Notes: generated by a model not told the origin, from the letters alone. Numbered from the stretch's first letter, positions 25,221-35,055 are shown. The stretch is 54,090 bases of DNA from JAAYAY01 sp964429355 (GCA_964429355.1 CAYSCH010000010.1:1-54090), one strand, 5' to 3'. Numbers and translations: made by a program.

Positions 25221-26480
25221 TCACACCGGCTCGAGCCCCAATTGCCCAGCAAGCGATCGCAATTCATCTCCCGAAGCCGGCAGGCAAGAGACGATCTGCC
25301 CGGCATGTTCACCGGCCCACGCTGAGGCGGACTCGCTCGGCCGAAATGCATCTTGAAGCCCCAGCAGATAGTTCCATTCGTCCAGCCGCCCCTGGTTGTA
25401 TTCCTCCAACCGATCCGCCGGTTCCCCCTGCTTCAGTATGCCCGCCACGATCCCGGCGAGTTGATGGGCCTCGCCGAACCCCACATTCATGCTCTGCATG
25501 GTCACCGGCCCGGTCACGTGTCCCGCATCTCCCACGAGCCAGGCTCGATCCTTGCCAAAGCGATTGGCCAGCCGGCGTTCAAACCGCACGACGATCCGCC
25601 ACAAGACCTCTTCCACGGCCGCATTGAACCACGGCGCCCGCTCCTGGAGCAATTGCCTGAGACTCTCTTCGCTCAGCACCGGGTAATGTCCGGTGCCCAG
25701 TTGCACGGAAAGCCTGTCTTTCATTCTCGTCAGTTCCGGAGCGGCGTAGTCGAGCAACTGGAAACTCCAGCGATAGCGCCCGTCGTGCATCGGCCAGAGA
25801 GCGTTGGCCGTGCCTTCGGCAAACACCACCTTCATCTCCGGTTCCAGCTCGGCATGGGTATTGCATTCGAAAACGGCGAAATGCTGGGTCTGGCCGGCCG
25901 GTTCGAAGTCGATTCCCAGCCGCCGGCGGACGGTCGAGCGATGCCCGTCGGCCCCAATCACAAACGGAACGTCCATACGAATCGTCTTGCCGATCGTCCA
26001 TTCCGTGTGGGCCACGGCATAGCCCACCGTTTCTTTGACCATCTGATGGACCGTCACGCGGTTGCCGTCCGCGCGAGGTCCCAGATCCGACAACTCGTGA
26101 TTCCACAACACGCTGACGCCGGCCGACTTCAGTGCGTCCTCAAGAAGAGCCTCCAGCGCATCCTGGCGAAGCACGGCCACCAGGCCTCCATAAGCACTGT
26201 CGTCCGGAACCCGCAGCTCCGCCTGACGCTGGCCCGCACCATAGAACCCGATCGTCTTGACCAGGTACGACTCGTCCAGGATTTCGCCAAGAAGTCCCAC
26301 GTCCTGAAACAGACGAAGGGAACTGGGGTGCAAGGCCAACGCGTAACTGTGGGCCCCCGTCCGCCAATCCTTGTCGATGATCTCGACACGGATACCCCGC
26401 TTTGCCAACTGGAGCGCCGCAAATAGCCCAACCGGGCCCGCCCCGACAACCAACACCTCCGGTTTCTTCTTGCCGAACAT
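25221..26480 (-). CDS. FAD-dependent monooxygenase (PHBH/UbiH fold)
   Basis: A 419-residue flavoprotein. It has the dinucleotide motif VLVVGAGPVGLFAALQLAKRG near residue 10, the conserved DG motif FVIGADGHRSTVRRRLG near 185 and the second FAD motif RAWLVGDAGHVTGPVTMQSMN near 315. Group A aromatic monooxygenases hydroxylate phenolic or quinone compounds using NAD(P)H. The C-terminal 60 residues show no thioredoxin-like extension. It is convergent with the isomerase-like gene (33 bp apart) and divergent from the glycoside hydrolase gene. The substrate is unknown. Confidence 0.9.
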   Translation of the reverse strand: MFGKKKPEVLVVGAGPVGLFAALQLAKRGIRVEIIDKDWRTGAHSYALALHPSSLRLFQDVGLLGEILDESYLVKTIGFYGAGQRQAELRVPDDSAYGGLVAVLRQDALEALLEDALKSAGVSVLWNHELSDLGPRADGNRVTVHQMVKETVGYAVAHTEWTIGKTIRMDVPFVIGADGHRSTVRRRLGIDFEPAGQTQHFAVFECNTHAELEPEMKVVFAEGTANALWPMHDGRYRWSFQLLDYAAPELTRMKDRLSVQLGTGHYPVLSEESLRQLLQERAPWFNAAVEEVLWRIVVRFERRLANRFGKDRAWLVGDAGHVTGPVTMQSMNVGFGEAHQLAGIVAGILKQGEPADRLEEYNQGRLDEWNYLLGLQDAFRPSESASAWAGEHAGQIVSCLPASGDELRSLAGQLGLEPV

Positions 26481-26784
26481 GATTGCACCTCGCGGAAGAG
26501 GATGGATTCTGGCCCTTTCAGGATAACGATTGTGGGGAAAGTGGCAAGTGGAACACGGGAAGTTGGAGGCAGCGACGAACGCGCATTTCCTGCAGTCCTA
26601 AATTATTCGAAAGCCGTCGATGAAGAGGCAGAGCGTGACCGGCGCCTCTTGCCGTCTCACCGTGTCGTTGTTGACGCGGATGGTTGCAGATAGAATAACG
26701 GCAGCACACGTCAGCCGTGAATCCGAGGGAGACTCCGGCATGAACGTTCAAATCTCTTCTGTCTGCTATCAAGGAGCGGGTCCC
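26481..26784. other. Divergent intergenic region
   Basis: About 300 bp separate the leftward monooxygenase and the rightward hydrolase. The hydrolase frame is open through much of it. I treat it as non-coding because the ATG at 26785 has the best ribosome binding site and starts a signal peptide. A weak promoter is listed separately. Confidence 0.45.
26668..26696 (+). promoter_or_regulatory. Possible promoter of the glycoside hydrolase gene
   Basis: TTGTTG (26668-26673), 17 bases, then TAGAAT (26691-26696). TTGACG at 26671 overlaps it as an alternative -35 with shorter spacing. The predicted start is about 85 bases before the ATG. Weak match. Confidence 0.35.
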
Positions 26785-29631
26785 ATGAGGTTTCGAGTAC
26801 TTGCCGGCGCACTCGGGTTGGTTGCCGTGTCGCTTGTTGCTTGCCGACCCGGAACCGCTGCCGAGCGTCTGACCGCATTTCCAGAAAACCACTCCACGCT
26901 GACCGTACTTCTCGACGGTGAGTCCTACCTCGAAATCGCGCTGATGGGTTGGGAGCCGGGATGGAAGTACATGGGGATTGACGGCAAACTCGTCGAGGAA
27001 GGCGAGGCGACCCTGCTGGCAAATACCTCGAAAACCGCCAACGGCGCGGAACTCTCGGTTGATCTTCGCGTCCAGAAGAGCGGGCCCCGGCAACTCATGG
27101 TCAGCTCGGAACTTCGCACCTCACGCGATACGGAACTGCTCTTCTTCATCGCGGCCCTCGGCCTGGCAGACGAAGCCTTTCATGACGGCAAGCTGATCGC
27201 CGACCTTGGCGGCGAGAAGAGGGAGGTGTCGCTTCCCCTCGATCGGAAAGGCGTGGGCGATGCCGTCGTGGGCATGGACCTCGTCGACTCGCAGGGCCGC
27301 ACCACTCGCGTCAGCTTCTCGAGGCCCTGCAACATTCCCAGCGACGGACCGGCACGCATCATCCTTGCCGAAGGACCCGTCAAGGCCGACGAACCCTCGA
27401 AGTTGCTGATGACCATCGATCTGCCGGAAGACATCGCCTACCTGCCCGGCCCGAGCCGGATTCCGCCCGAAGCGGGATTCGAGGATTGGTATCAGTTCGC
27501 CCCCGACGACGACCACGACACGCCGTCGGAAATCTCCATGCAGGACTGGCTGGAGAAGCCGGCCGGGAAGCACGGGCGGATCGTTCGCCAGCAGGACAAG
27601 CTCGTCTACCACGGCCGGCCGATCAAGCTCTGGGGCCTGAATCTCTGCTACTCCGCCTGCTCCCCCGAAAACGATCTGGCCGACCAACGGGCGGCGTTCT
27701 ACTCAAAGTACGGCGTCAACTCCGTTCGGCTTCACAAGTATGCCGATGGCCCGGGCTGGGCGGGTATTCAATCCGAGGAGAGCTTTGTCGATCTGAACCC
27801 CGAAGGTCTGGACCGCATGGACTACCAGGTCGCCGCCTTCAAGAAGCGAGGAATCTATGTGAAGTTGTCAGCCCACTTCGGATCGCAGCAACTCGGTCCG
27901 GCCGACAAGAAGTATGTACCCTACCTCGAGGAATTCGGCGAATTCTCCGGCGGGACCGATCGAATCAACACCCCTCACAGCGCCGTCCACTACTCGCCCG
28001 AGTTGCAGCAGGTGCAGATCCTGCAAATGGTCAATCTCCTCCAGCACAAGAATCCTTATACGGGCATGACCTATGCCGAAGACCCGGCGATTGCCTTTCT
28101 GGAGATCATCAACGAGCAGAGCATTCTCTTCTACTCATCCATGGAGCCCCTGAAAGCCAGTCCCACCTTGCGGGCGGCCGTGGCAAAACGGTTCTCTCGC
28201 TGGCTCCGGGAGAAGTACGGAACCCAGGAAAAACTAGTCTCCGCCTGGGGTGGAGAGCAGGCTCTCGACGGTTTTGTCGACGACGGATTCCCGGCGGTCG
28301 GCGAGCATCTCGATAAGCAGAACATCCTGCCCCAGGGCAATCCGTGGTATTTCGACCCCGACCAGATCCGCGGTTCCCAGGCCTACCGGCGACAACGGTT
28401 GCTCGACACGATGCTGTTCCTTTATCAGTTGCAGAACGAATTCTACACACGCTACGTGAAGGCCGTGCGTGAAGTGGGCTACCAGGGAGAACTGGTCTCG
28501 TCCAACTGGCAGGCCGGGCGCTCGTTCAGCCATTTCTTCAACCTCCACTCCGACGCCCTCGTCGGTACCGTCGATCGCCACAACTACTTCGGGGGCGGCG
28601 AGGGCAATCGCATCCTCAACGCCACCATGCTCGCGGTGCCCGGCTCGGGCATGCTGAGCGCAGGCATGCAGCAGGTGGCCAACCGGCCGTTTATGCTTTC
28701 CGAGTGGATCCACGTGACCCCGAACGAATGGGGCGTGGAGGGGCCGGCCCTCATTGGAGCCTACGGGATGGGTCTCCAGGGCTGGGACGTCTCCTACATG
28801 TTTCAGAACCGCGACGCGGGCTGTTTCAGCCAGCAGATCGGCCGTGAACAGTGGGATGTTGCCGCGCCGAACGTGCTTGGGGTGTTTCCCGCGGTCGCCC
28901 GTCAGGTGCTCAGGGGCGACGTGAAGGAAGCAGAACTGCTCGCTCCCATGTACGTTCATGTCCCCTCCTTGGCCGAGGGAAAGCTGGGCCTGGACGACAA
29001 GGTCGTGCAGCAGTACGACGTGAAAACCTTTACCAGCGAGCAGGTGCCGGCCCATTCGCTCGCCGTGGCGCGATCGGCAGTCGAGTTCACCGACGAGTAC
29101 TGCGACACGCCGGCCTTCGATCCGCAAACGTACGTCAAAGACGGCGATTACACCTCCGCAACCGGGCAGCTTCGCTGGAAGCCGGGCAGCTCCAAACTCG
29201 ACGGCTTCTTCACAATCAATACCGACGCCACCAAGGCGGTCGTCGGTTTCGCTGACGGGCGGACGTGCAATCTTGGCAACGTCGCCATTCGCCCTGCTTG
29301 CCGCTATGCGGCGGTTTACCTCACCGCCAGGGAGCCTGATCGCAACCTGACCGACTCCGATGCGATTCTCGTCGTTGCCCTCGCACGGGCACGAAACACC
29401 GGCATGAAGGTCTTTGCCGAAAACCGCATCGTCGAACGCGGCGAAAGCCCCGTCGTGATGGAACCCGTCAAGGCCAAGATTCTCATTCGCCGCCAGGAAA
29501 AACCCACCGTCTATGTGCTCGACCACAACGGGCGGAAGACGGGCAAGACTTTGCCCTGCTCCCAGGGTATCTTCGAGATCGACGGGAAACTTGACAAGAC
29601 TTGTTACTATCTGGTCTCCTATCGGGAATGA
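26785..29631 (+). CDS. Exported clan GH-A-like glycoside hydrolase
   Basis: A 948-residue protein. AAGGAG eight bases upstream supports the ATG at 26785; an ATG at 26740 is an alternative. The leader ends in SLVAC (a lipobox-like cysteine at 20) or could be cut after GTAAE. An N-terminal beta domain of about 230 residues precedes a TIM barrel. VYHGRPIKLWGLNLCYSACS opens the barrel, FLEIINEQS (Glu444) is the likely acid/base and FMLSEWIH (Glu640) the likely nucleophile. C-terminal beta domains follow. The motif arrangement fits clan GH-A (GH5-like), but I cannot name the family or substrate. Confidence 0.85.
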   Translation: MRFRVLAGALGLVAVSLVACRPGTAAERLTAFPENHSTLTVLLDGESYLEIALMGWEPGWKYMGIDGKLVEEGEATLLANTSKTANGAELSVDLRVQKSGPRQLMVSSELRTSRDTELLFFIAALGLADEAFHDGKLIADLGGEKREVSLPLDRKGVGDAVVGMDLVDSQGRTTRVSFSRPCNIPSDGPARIILAEGPVKADEPSKLLMTIDLPEDIAYLPGPSRIPPEAGFEDWYQFAPDDDHDTPSEISMQDWLEKPAGKHGRIVRQQDKLVYHGRPIKLWGLNLCYSACSPENDLADQRAAFYSKYGVNSVRLHKYADGPGWAGIQSEESFVDLNPEGLDRMDYQVAAFKKRGIYVKLSAHFGSQQLGPADKKYVPYLEEFGEFSGGTDRINTPHSAVHYSPELQQVQILQMVNLLQHKNPYTGMTYAEDPAIAFLEIINEQSILFYSSMEPLKASPTLRAAVAKRFSRWLREKYGTQEKLVSAWGGEQALDGFVDDGFPAVGEHLDKQNILPQGNPWYFDPDQIRGSQAYRRQRLLDTMLFLYQLQNEFYTRYVKAVREVGYQGELVSSNWQAGRSFSHFFNLHSDALVGTVDRHNYFGGGEGNRILNATMLAVPGSGMLSAGMQQVANRPFMLSEWIHVTPNEWGVEGPALIGAYGMGLQGWDVSYMFQNRDAGCFSQQIGREQWDVAAPNVLGVFPAVARQVLRGDVKEAELLAPMYVHVPSLAEGKLGLDDKVVQQYDVKTFTSEQVPAHSLAVARSAVEFTDEYCDTPAFDPQTYVKDGDYTSATGQLRWKPGSSKLDGFFTINTDATKAVVGFADGRTCNLGNVAIRPACRYAAVYLTAREPDRNLTDSDAILVVALARARNTGMKVFAENRIVERGESPVVMEPVKAKILIRRQEKPTVYVLDHNGRKTGKTLPCSQGIFEIDGKLDKTCYYLVSYRE

Positions 29632-29669
29632 AGACCCGCTCGGCACACGTCACGATGGAGGTCGATCCA

Positions 29670-29873
29670 ATGAAACGATTGATCTTGGTAGTTGCGTTTC
29701 TCGTTGCCCTTGCGACCTCAGGTGGTTGCTGACAGAACAACCGATCGGGATCCGTGGCGGATCCCAAGGCAAATGCCCACGGGCGAACCTCCTCCGTGGC
29801 AACTCGAGAATTCGATCAGCAGCCGGTTTCTGTGAGTTCCCGTTCGTCGCCACGCCCGGCCGAAGAGTTCTGA
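29670..29873 (+). pseudogene. Small lipoprotein interrupted by an in-frame TGA
   Basis: With GGAGG eight bases upstream, the ATG at 29670 opens a perfect lipoprotein leader (MKRLILVVAFLVALATSGGC). The very next codon is TGA (29730-29732). If that codon is ignored, the same frame continues for 46 residues (QNNRSGSVADPKANA and onward, Ser/Arg/Pro-rich) to a second TGA at 29871. Planctomycete mini-lipoproteins usually read ...GC-G-x-x, so a GGA-to-TGA change is the simplest explanation. A 7-bp hairpin (29747-29765) lies just downstream of the TGA. Alternatively the product is the 20-residue peptide alone. Confidence 0.6.
29747..29765 (+). other. Hairpin downstream of in-frame TGA
   Basis: GGGATCC (29747-29753) and GGATCCC (29759-29765) form a perfect 7-bp stem with a five-base loop GTGGC. 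The loop begins 21 bases after the TGA at 29730. No U-tract follows, so it is a poor terminator. Confidence 0.55.
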
Positions 29874-30026
29874 AGCTGCGAAATCGCCGGTCCGAAGATG
29901 CTGACGTTGGCCGCTCCAAGATTGCAGGCGACAACCTGCTTGATCTGAGCCCGAAGCGTGAGCGAGAACAACTTCGCCCTCGCGTCGCCTTTTGGATGGG
30001 CTCATGACGAACCGCTTACCGCCGGA

Positions 30027-30296
30027 TCAAGAGTCCTTCTTGAGAACGGCATCCGCCTCTTTGTCGAGCAGACGAGCCTTGAGTTGTTGCACCAGTGGCT
30101 CCGTTTCGTCGTAGCCGCACTCCCCCATCACTGCCCAGTACTGGGCAAAATCCTGGGGATTCTCGAGTTCGTCGCCTCGAATCTCGACGGCGTCTTGAAA
30201 AGAGCAGACAACGTACATTTCGACAAAATCGAGCAACACCCCCCCGTGAACCTGGTGCGCGTCGCGAGCTCGCTGTAATTCATAAAGATAGTACAT
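30027..30296 (-). CDS. Small acidic hypothetical protein
   Basis: An 89-residue acidic, helical-looking protein (MYYLYELQRARDAHQVHGG at the start, LENPQDFAQYWAVMGECGYD in the middle). It has a balanced amino acid make-up and no signal peptide or membrane span. Only a weak purine-rich sequence precedes the ATG at 30296. A 106-residue frame on the opposite strand (29958-30278) is less protein-like. I do not recognise a family. It is in the same direction as the long PQQ propeller gene, with 134 bp between. Confidence 0.5.
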   Translation of the reverse strand: MYYLYELQRARDAHQVHGGVLLDFVEMYVVCSFQDAVEIRGDELENPQDFAQYWAVMGECGYDETEPLVQQLKARLLDKEADAVLKKDS

Positions 30297-30430
30297 TGGC
30301 CTGCCCCTTGCGACTATTCTAGTTTCTCCAGAAGTGGTATGCCATACCCTTGGCCAGAAAAACAGCCGATTTGGCGGTTATCGCAATTCTAGGTCACCGC
30401 AGACACACAAATCACGGTTCTTCTGTCCGG

Positions 30431-33085
30431 TCACTGCCTCCTTCGCCACGGAACTCCCCCGGTGGCTTCTTTTCCATAAACCTGGGAAACTTGCAGGCCG
30501 CTGGCCTGGGAGGTGTAAAACAGACGGCCGTTGGAGACGATCGAGCCCACGCACTCGCGGCTGTCGATGGCCGGGCCGGTCGCGACGAGCCGGTTGCCGT
30601 CCGAAAGGTCGATCAGATCCATGTTGGCCCCGAGCACAAACGGTTCCGAGAGCGTGAATCGCGTGCAGGCGTAGCCGAAATTGAATCGCGATAGGATCTT
30701 CCCCGTGCCGCGATCCAGTACGTGGCCGTCTTTCCCCGAAGCATTCGTGAACAGGTAGCGGTCCCCGACGGTGATCACATTCACCGCCGACCCGACCGGC
30801 TCCGACTGCCACAGCAGCGACCCGTCCCGGGCGTCGAGACACCAGACGTAGCGATCCTCCGTCCGCTGGTTGGGCCTGTTGTAGCCGCCCAGATAGAGCC
30901 GCCCATCTTTGCCCGAAATGGTGCAGCCGGCCGTCACGTGGTAGTCGGTCGTGTGCCAGAGTATCTTGCCGGTGGCCGGATCGAGGGCCGCGGTCAGACC
31001 GGTCGCCGAGGGCTCATCGCCCCGACGGGCGGCATACCCGAAGAACGTGGAATAGTAGAGTGTGCCGTCCATCAGGCAGAGGCCGCAGTCGTTGCCGCCA
31101 CTGCCGAATTCCGAAAACTCGCGCGTCCACACCTCTTCGCCCGTCTCCAGGTTCCAGGCTCGAAGGATGGGCCGATTGTCCTTGGGATAGTAAGGGTTGT
31201 TGTGGGAGTAGATGAAGCTCATGACCTCCGCACCTTCGCCGCTCGGTTCAGGATCGCCCTGCATGACGTAGGCCTTCTCCGTGCCCTGAGGCGCATACTT
31301 GCCCGACCCGAAGGCATAGATCGCCAGTTGGTCGTGAACAATCGGAGGCGCCTGCCGGCTCCAGCTTGGCGAACCACTGAAGGGGGCTTCCCATTGGAGC
31401 TTGCCGGTGGCCGCGTCCAGGCATCGCACCAGCGATTGCTTGATCCCGGCCTGCGGAACCAGGAGTCGCCCCTCGTGATACAAAGGCGACGTGAACGAAA
31501 GATACACGTTGGGAAAATACCGCCGCCACAAGAGTCGCCCCGTCTCCTGCTCGACGGCAAAGATCTGCCCCTCCGACGTGTGCGTATACATCCGCCCCCC
31601 GCCGCACACCGGCAGGTGCTTGAAAGTCCCCTCGTAGCGACGGATCCACTTGATCCGCAGCGGTGGCTGAAGACCTTGATCGTTGGCATTCGTGCACGCC
31701 GCGTTGCCGTAGTTGGTTGGCCAGTCGAACCTGGCCTCGGTCATCGAGCCGGTCAAACCGTTCCGGCCCTTCCAGATCTCCAGGTCCATGGTCGGCAGCG
31801 GCGTATTGCCGTCGGGCCCCAGTATGTACAGATAACCGTCTTCACAACCGAAGACTACCCGGCCGTCGCAGACGCAAACCGGGGCCGAGATCGGGGCGCC
31901 AAACGCCGTCTGGAACGCCCACGCCTCTCCGTCGCCCGAAAGCGGCACAACGTGAAGCCTTCCATCCAGCCCCCCGTAGATGCCGTGTTCCTTGGTGAGA
32001 ATCGGCGACGAGATCGATGGGTACCCACCAAGACTCTCAGGTTGATCGCTCCCCGGCCTATGGCGGCAGAACTCCAGCCCTCGTTCCGGCCGGCAGCGGT
32101 AGACCTCCTCGCCGCGAAGGCTCACCGAACAGAAGCTCAGCAGCCCCGGAAGGTTGATGGCGGTTTCGGTGCCACGAACGAAATCGGCTTCCACCTGGTC
32201 GCCGTTGAGCCGGAAGATCTCGACGCGGCCCGCATTGTCGCGCCGGTGCCATTGGCGATACACCGCCCCGTCGTCCCCAAGGCTCTGGCCGAACGTGGCC
32301 GGGTACTCCTTGCCGGCATACGAAGGCACAATCCCCACAGCACGCATTTCGCCCCGATCACCCCGGTCTTTCAACCAGACGGTCCGCCCCCCGGCCGGAA
32401 TCACGACTGTCTGCTCATGCGAGGCAATATCCATCGAGCAGCAGAACGAATCCTGCCAGTTCACCCGCCCTTCCTTGTGGGCGAGCCAGGCAGCGCCGTC
32501 CCAGCGATCGCCCTGGAACTTCATCACCTCGCCCACAAAATCCCACTTCCAACACACGCTGCCGTTCGGCTCGACCGCGTAGATCTGCGAACCCAGCGTC
32601 GCGAAGTAAACGCGGCCGCCGTCCACCACCGGCGCGCTGAAGATCGGTTCGCCGCAAGGAATTTCACTAACGACGGAGCCGTCCCGCATGTCGAGCACCA
32701 TGTAGGACCCGGCTGCCGTGCCGAAGTGCAGGAAGTGGTCGATGACGGCCGGTGACGAGATGTTGTTGCAGTTGACCGCTCCGCCAGGTGTCGGCGTCTG
32801 CCACACGACCTTGCCGGTCTGGGCATCGATCGAGAAGGCGGTGCCTGATCCATCGACCACGTAGATCCGCCCGTCGGCACAAACCGGAGCCGTCAGAATC
32901 GCATCGCTGAGCGGCACCGCCGCCACGAGCCCCAGCGGCGTCGTCACTTGCCGCTCCGGAACGTTGCCCGACCGATGGGCATCGTACTTCAACTGCAGCC
33001 ACGATTCTGCCAGCGCAGGGGAGACCAAGGCGAAAAGAGATGTCAAGATCGGTCCGAACGTCTGCCATGGTCGAGCAACGTGCAT
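30431..33085 (-). CDS. Exported PQQ-like beta-propeller protein, double length
   Basis: An 884-residue protein. The frame is open to 33148, but the ATG at 33085 has GGAG eight bases upstream and starts a signal peptide ending SPALAESW. Propeller blades recur across the whole length, with quinoprotein signatures such as DAQTGKVVWQTPTPGG, EQETGRLLWRRYFP, DAATGKLQWEAPF, NLETGEEVWTREFSEFG, DPATGKILWHTTDYH and DARDGSLLWQSEP. The length suggests two stacked propellers. It is probably periplasmic; a dehydrogenase activity would need the PQQ-binding residues, which I cannot confirm. Divergent from the DUF4038 gene across an assembly gap. Confidence 0.9.
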   Translation of the reverse strand: MHVARPWQTFGPILTSLFALVSPALAESWLQLKYDAHRSGNVPERQVTTPLGLVAAVPLSDAILTAPVCADGRIYVVDGSGTAFSIDAQTGKVVWQTPTPGGAVNCNNISSPAVIDHFLHFGTAAGSYMVLDMRDGSVVSEIPCGEPIFSAPVVDGGRVYFATLGSQIYAVEPNGSVCWKWDFVGEVMKFQGDRWDGAAWLAHKEGRVNWQDSFCCSMDIASHEQTVVIPAGGRTVWLKDRGDRGEMRAVGIVPSYAGKEYPATFGQSLGDDGAVYRQWHRRDNAGRVEIFRLNGDQVEADFVRGTETAINLPGLLSFCSVSLRGEEVYRCRPERGLEFCRHRPGSDQPESLGGYPSISSPILTKEHGIYGGLDGRLHVVPLSGDGEAWAFQTAFGAPISAPVCVCDGRVVFGCEDGYLYILGPDGNTPLPTMDLEIWKGRNGLTGSMTEARFDWPTNYGNAACTNANDQGLQPPLRIKWIRRYEGTFKHLPVCGGGRMYTHTSEGQIFAVEQETGRLLWRRYFPNVYLSFTSPLYHEGRLLVPQAGIKQSLVRCLDAATGKLQWEAPFSGSPSWSRQAPPIVHDQLAIYAFGSGKYAPQGTEKAYVMQGDPEPSGEGAEVMSFIYSHNNPYYPKDNRPILRAWNLETGEEVWTREFSEFGSGGNDCGLCLMDGTLYYSTFFGYAARRGDEPSATGLTAALDPATGKILWHTTDYHVTAGCTISGKDGRLYLGGYNRPNQRTEDRYVWCLDARDGSLLWQSEPVGSAVNVITVGDRYLFTNASGKDGHVLDRGTGKILSRFNFGYACTRFTLSEPFVLGANMDLIDLSDGNRLVATGPAIDSRECVGSIVSNGRLFYTSQASGLQVSQVYGKEATGGVPWRRRQ

Positions 33086-33229
33086 TGTCTTGACTCCATG
33101 AAGGCCGTGCTGTGAAGGGTGGGTACCTGTTCGGAACCCGCTGCACATCGATGATTGTGGGGGGCCAGGACCGGCTTCGCAAGAGGAAAGACTCTGAGTA
33201 GACTACGAGTGCACCCCCGGAGGGGTTCC

Positions 33230-33301
33230 GCTAATGGGCGTTCGCGTTTGGCAGGAGCTCCGAACGTCAGGAAGCCTGACAAAACGTAGGCCTCCCCCTC
33301 G
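33230..33301. repeat. Palindrome-rich sequence next to the assembly gap
   Basis: CGTTCG at 33239 pairs with CGAACG about 20 bases on, and GTCAGG-AAG-CCTGAC follows as a 6-bp hairpin. Short palindromic modules directly against a run of Ns suggest a dispersed repeat that broke the assembly. Confidence 0.4.
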
Positions 33302-33311
33302 NNNNNNNNNN
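33302..33311. other. Assembly gap (10 N)
   Basis: Ten consecutive Ns, a placeholder rather than a measured length. The gap lies 68 bases before the start of the DUF4038 gene, so promoter sequence may be missing. Confidence 0.95.
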
Positions 33312-33379
33312 GCATGTATGTGCACATTCGCTCGTTACGACTGAATAGATGCAGAAATCTTCCTGGCGAGACACGCCGC

Positions 33380-35009
33380 ATGAGAGCTTTGATCTACGGA
33401 ATCTGGCATGGTTCGCTGAAACCTCTTGTGATGGCTGCCTTCCTCGCGACAGTCGCAGCCGCCTGGGCCGCTGAGGCGACTCCTGCCCCGCACGTCTGGC
33501 AACGCTGGGACCACGTCCTGACCAGCACTCGCCACTACGACAACCCCTATGCCGATGTGACATTGCGAGTCCGCTACACCGGTCCCGATGGCAGCAAGCT
33601 CGAAACGTTCGGCTTCTGGGACGGCGGCAACGTGTTTCGCCTTGCCGGGAATCTGGAAGTGGGAAACAGAGTGCTCCGATACCCTCAACGCCGGCCTTCA
33701 CGGCCAGCGGGGGACCGCCGAGGTTGCCCCCTATCGCGGCGATAACCGGCTCTACTGTCACGGTTTCCTCAAGGTGAGCCAGAACCGCCGCTACCTCACC
33801 TATGGCGACGGGACCCCGTTTCTGTGGATGGGCGACACGGCCTGGGCCGCGCCCATGAGAGCCACCGAGGCTGAGTGGGACGCCTACCTCGCCGACCGCG
33901 CTTCAAAACACTTCACGTTGATCCAGGTGGCCCCCGCGCCCCAGTGGGCCGACAAGGTCGACCGGACGGGCGAAAAACCATTTCGCGACCAGGCCTGTCT
34001 CCAAGCCAATCCGGCCTTCTGGCAAGCCTATGAACGGAAGATCCAACGGGCGAACCAGCAGGGCTTCGTCGTCACCCTGGTCGGCTTGATGGAGCCGGTT
34101 CACCGCTATCCCGAACCTGCCGCAGCCTGCCTGTTCGCCAGAAACATCGTGGCCCGCCTGTATGGCAATTTTGTCATCTTCTCCCCGAGCTTCGACAGCA
34201 AGTTCATGCCTCTGGCTGATGAGGTCGGCCTTGCCGCCCGCCAGGCAACGGCCGTCCACCTCATCACACAACACCCCGGCACACCGTCGAAGGAACCGAC
34301 ACCCATCTACACCATGGAATATTACGATCGTCCGTACCTGGATATCGCGGGCGTTCAGACCGGGCACAACGGTGGCGACCGACCCCGATGCGCCCATCAT
34401 GCGATCGAGTGGATCCTCCACGCCTGGCGTCACGAGCCCCACAAGCCCGTCATCAATCTGGAGGCCATGTACGACGGCCAGAGCGAGAAAGGCTGGCAGG
34501 CGATCGACGCCCGTTCCTTGGCCTGGCGGAGCTGGCTTTCGGGCGCGAAGGGCTACACCTACGGAGCCGGCGATACGCCCCCCAAATGCCCCCAGGGCAG
34601 CGGCGGCCTGTGGAAGTGGGTCACGGATCCCGAGAAGTACGACTACTGGGCGAAGGCCCTCCAGTGGGAAAGCTCCTTCCAGATGCAGTATCTGCACGAT
34701 CTTCTCGCCTCGATCGACTGGTGGGCCCTGGAACCGGCCCACGAACTGATTCTCAATCAACCGGACGACGTCACCCGCCGCATGGTCCTGTCTCGATTGC
34801 CCGATCGCGATTTCGCCGTCGCCTATCTGCCGGGAAACGATCTTCTCGAGGTCGACCTATCAAAGTTCTCCGCCCCCCTGTCCGCCCGTTGGTTCGATCC
34901 GGTCAGCGGCATTTATACCCCGGTCCCCGGCAGCATCCCGAACCAAGGCGTCCATCGCTTCGCGCCGCCGGCCAAAGGCGATTGGGTACTCGTTCTGGAA
35001 GGAGAGTGA
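33380..35009 (+). pseudogene. DUF5060/DUF4038 apiosidase-like hydrolase with a frameshift
   Basis: The first frame (from ATG 33380) gives a signal peptide and a DUF5060 domain up to WDGGNVFRLAG. At about 33640-33660 homology jumps to another frame with GIWKWETECSDTLNAGLHG, the expected continuation. The DUF4038 TIM barrel follows (YLTYGDGTPFLWMGDTAWAA, HFTLIQVAPAPQWADK), ending in the collagen-binding-like domain SARWFDPVSGIYTPVPGS. In full it would be about 540 residues, normal for this exported family. The shift corresponds to one extra or two missing bases near a GCCGGG run, so either a real frameshift or a draft-assembly error. Its last 90 coding bases and 3' flank are duplicated at 39502-39637. 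Confidence 0.8.
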
Positions 35010-35055
35010 AGACCATCTGCGGCCCGGTGATCGGCACTCGTCTGGATTTCGGCAG
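34920..35055 (+). repeat. 136-bp direct repeat, left copy (3' end of the DUF4038 gene and flank)
   Basis: Identical to 39502-39637 except for six substitutions (about 96 percent identity, no gaps). It covers the last 90 bases of the DUF4038 gene and 46 bases after the stop. The two copies bracket the low-GC SNIPE-like/OLD-like genes. Confidence 0.85.

Noticed and set aside
29730..29765. Selenocysteine insertion (TGA plus SECIS-like hairpin)
   Set aside because: The spacing fits, but a selenocysteine next to a lipidated cysteine has no known precedent to me and no selenoprotein machinery is in the window. A nonsense change is simpler.
29958..30278. Rightward 106-codon frame
   Set aside because: It overlaps the leftward 89-codon frame almost fully. 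The leftward frame has more protein-like composition, though neither is certain.
30722..32755. Rightward 677-codon frame
   Set aside because: It is antisense to the long PQQ propeller gene, with repetitive Arg/Pro/Val-rich composition and no motif.
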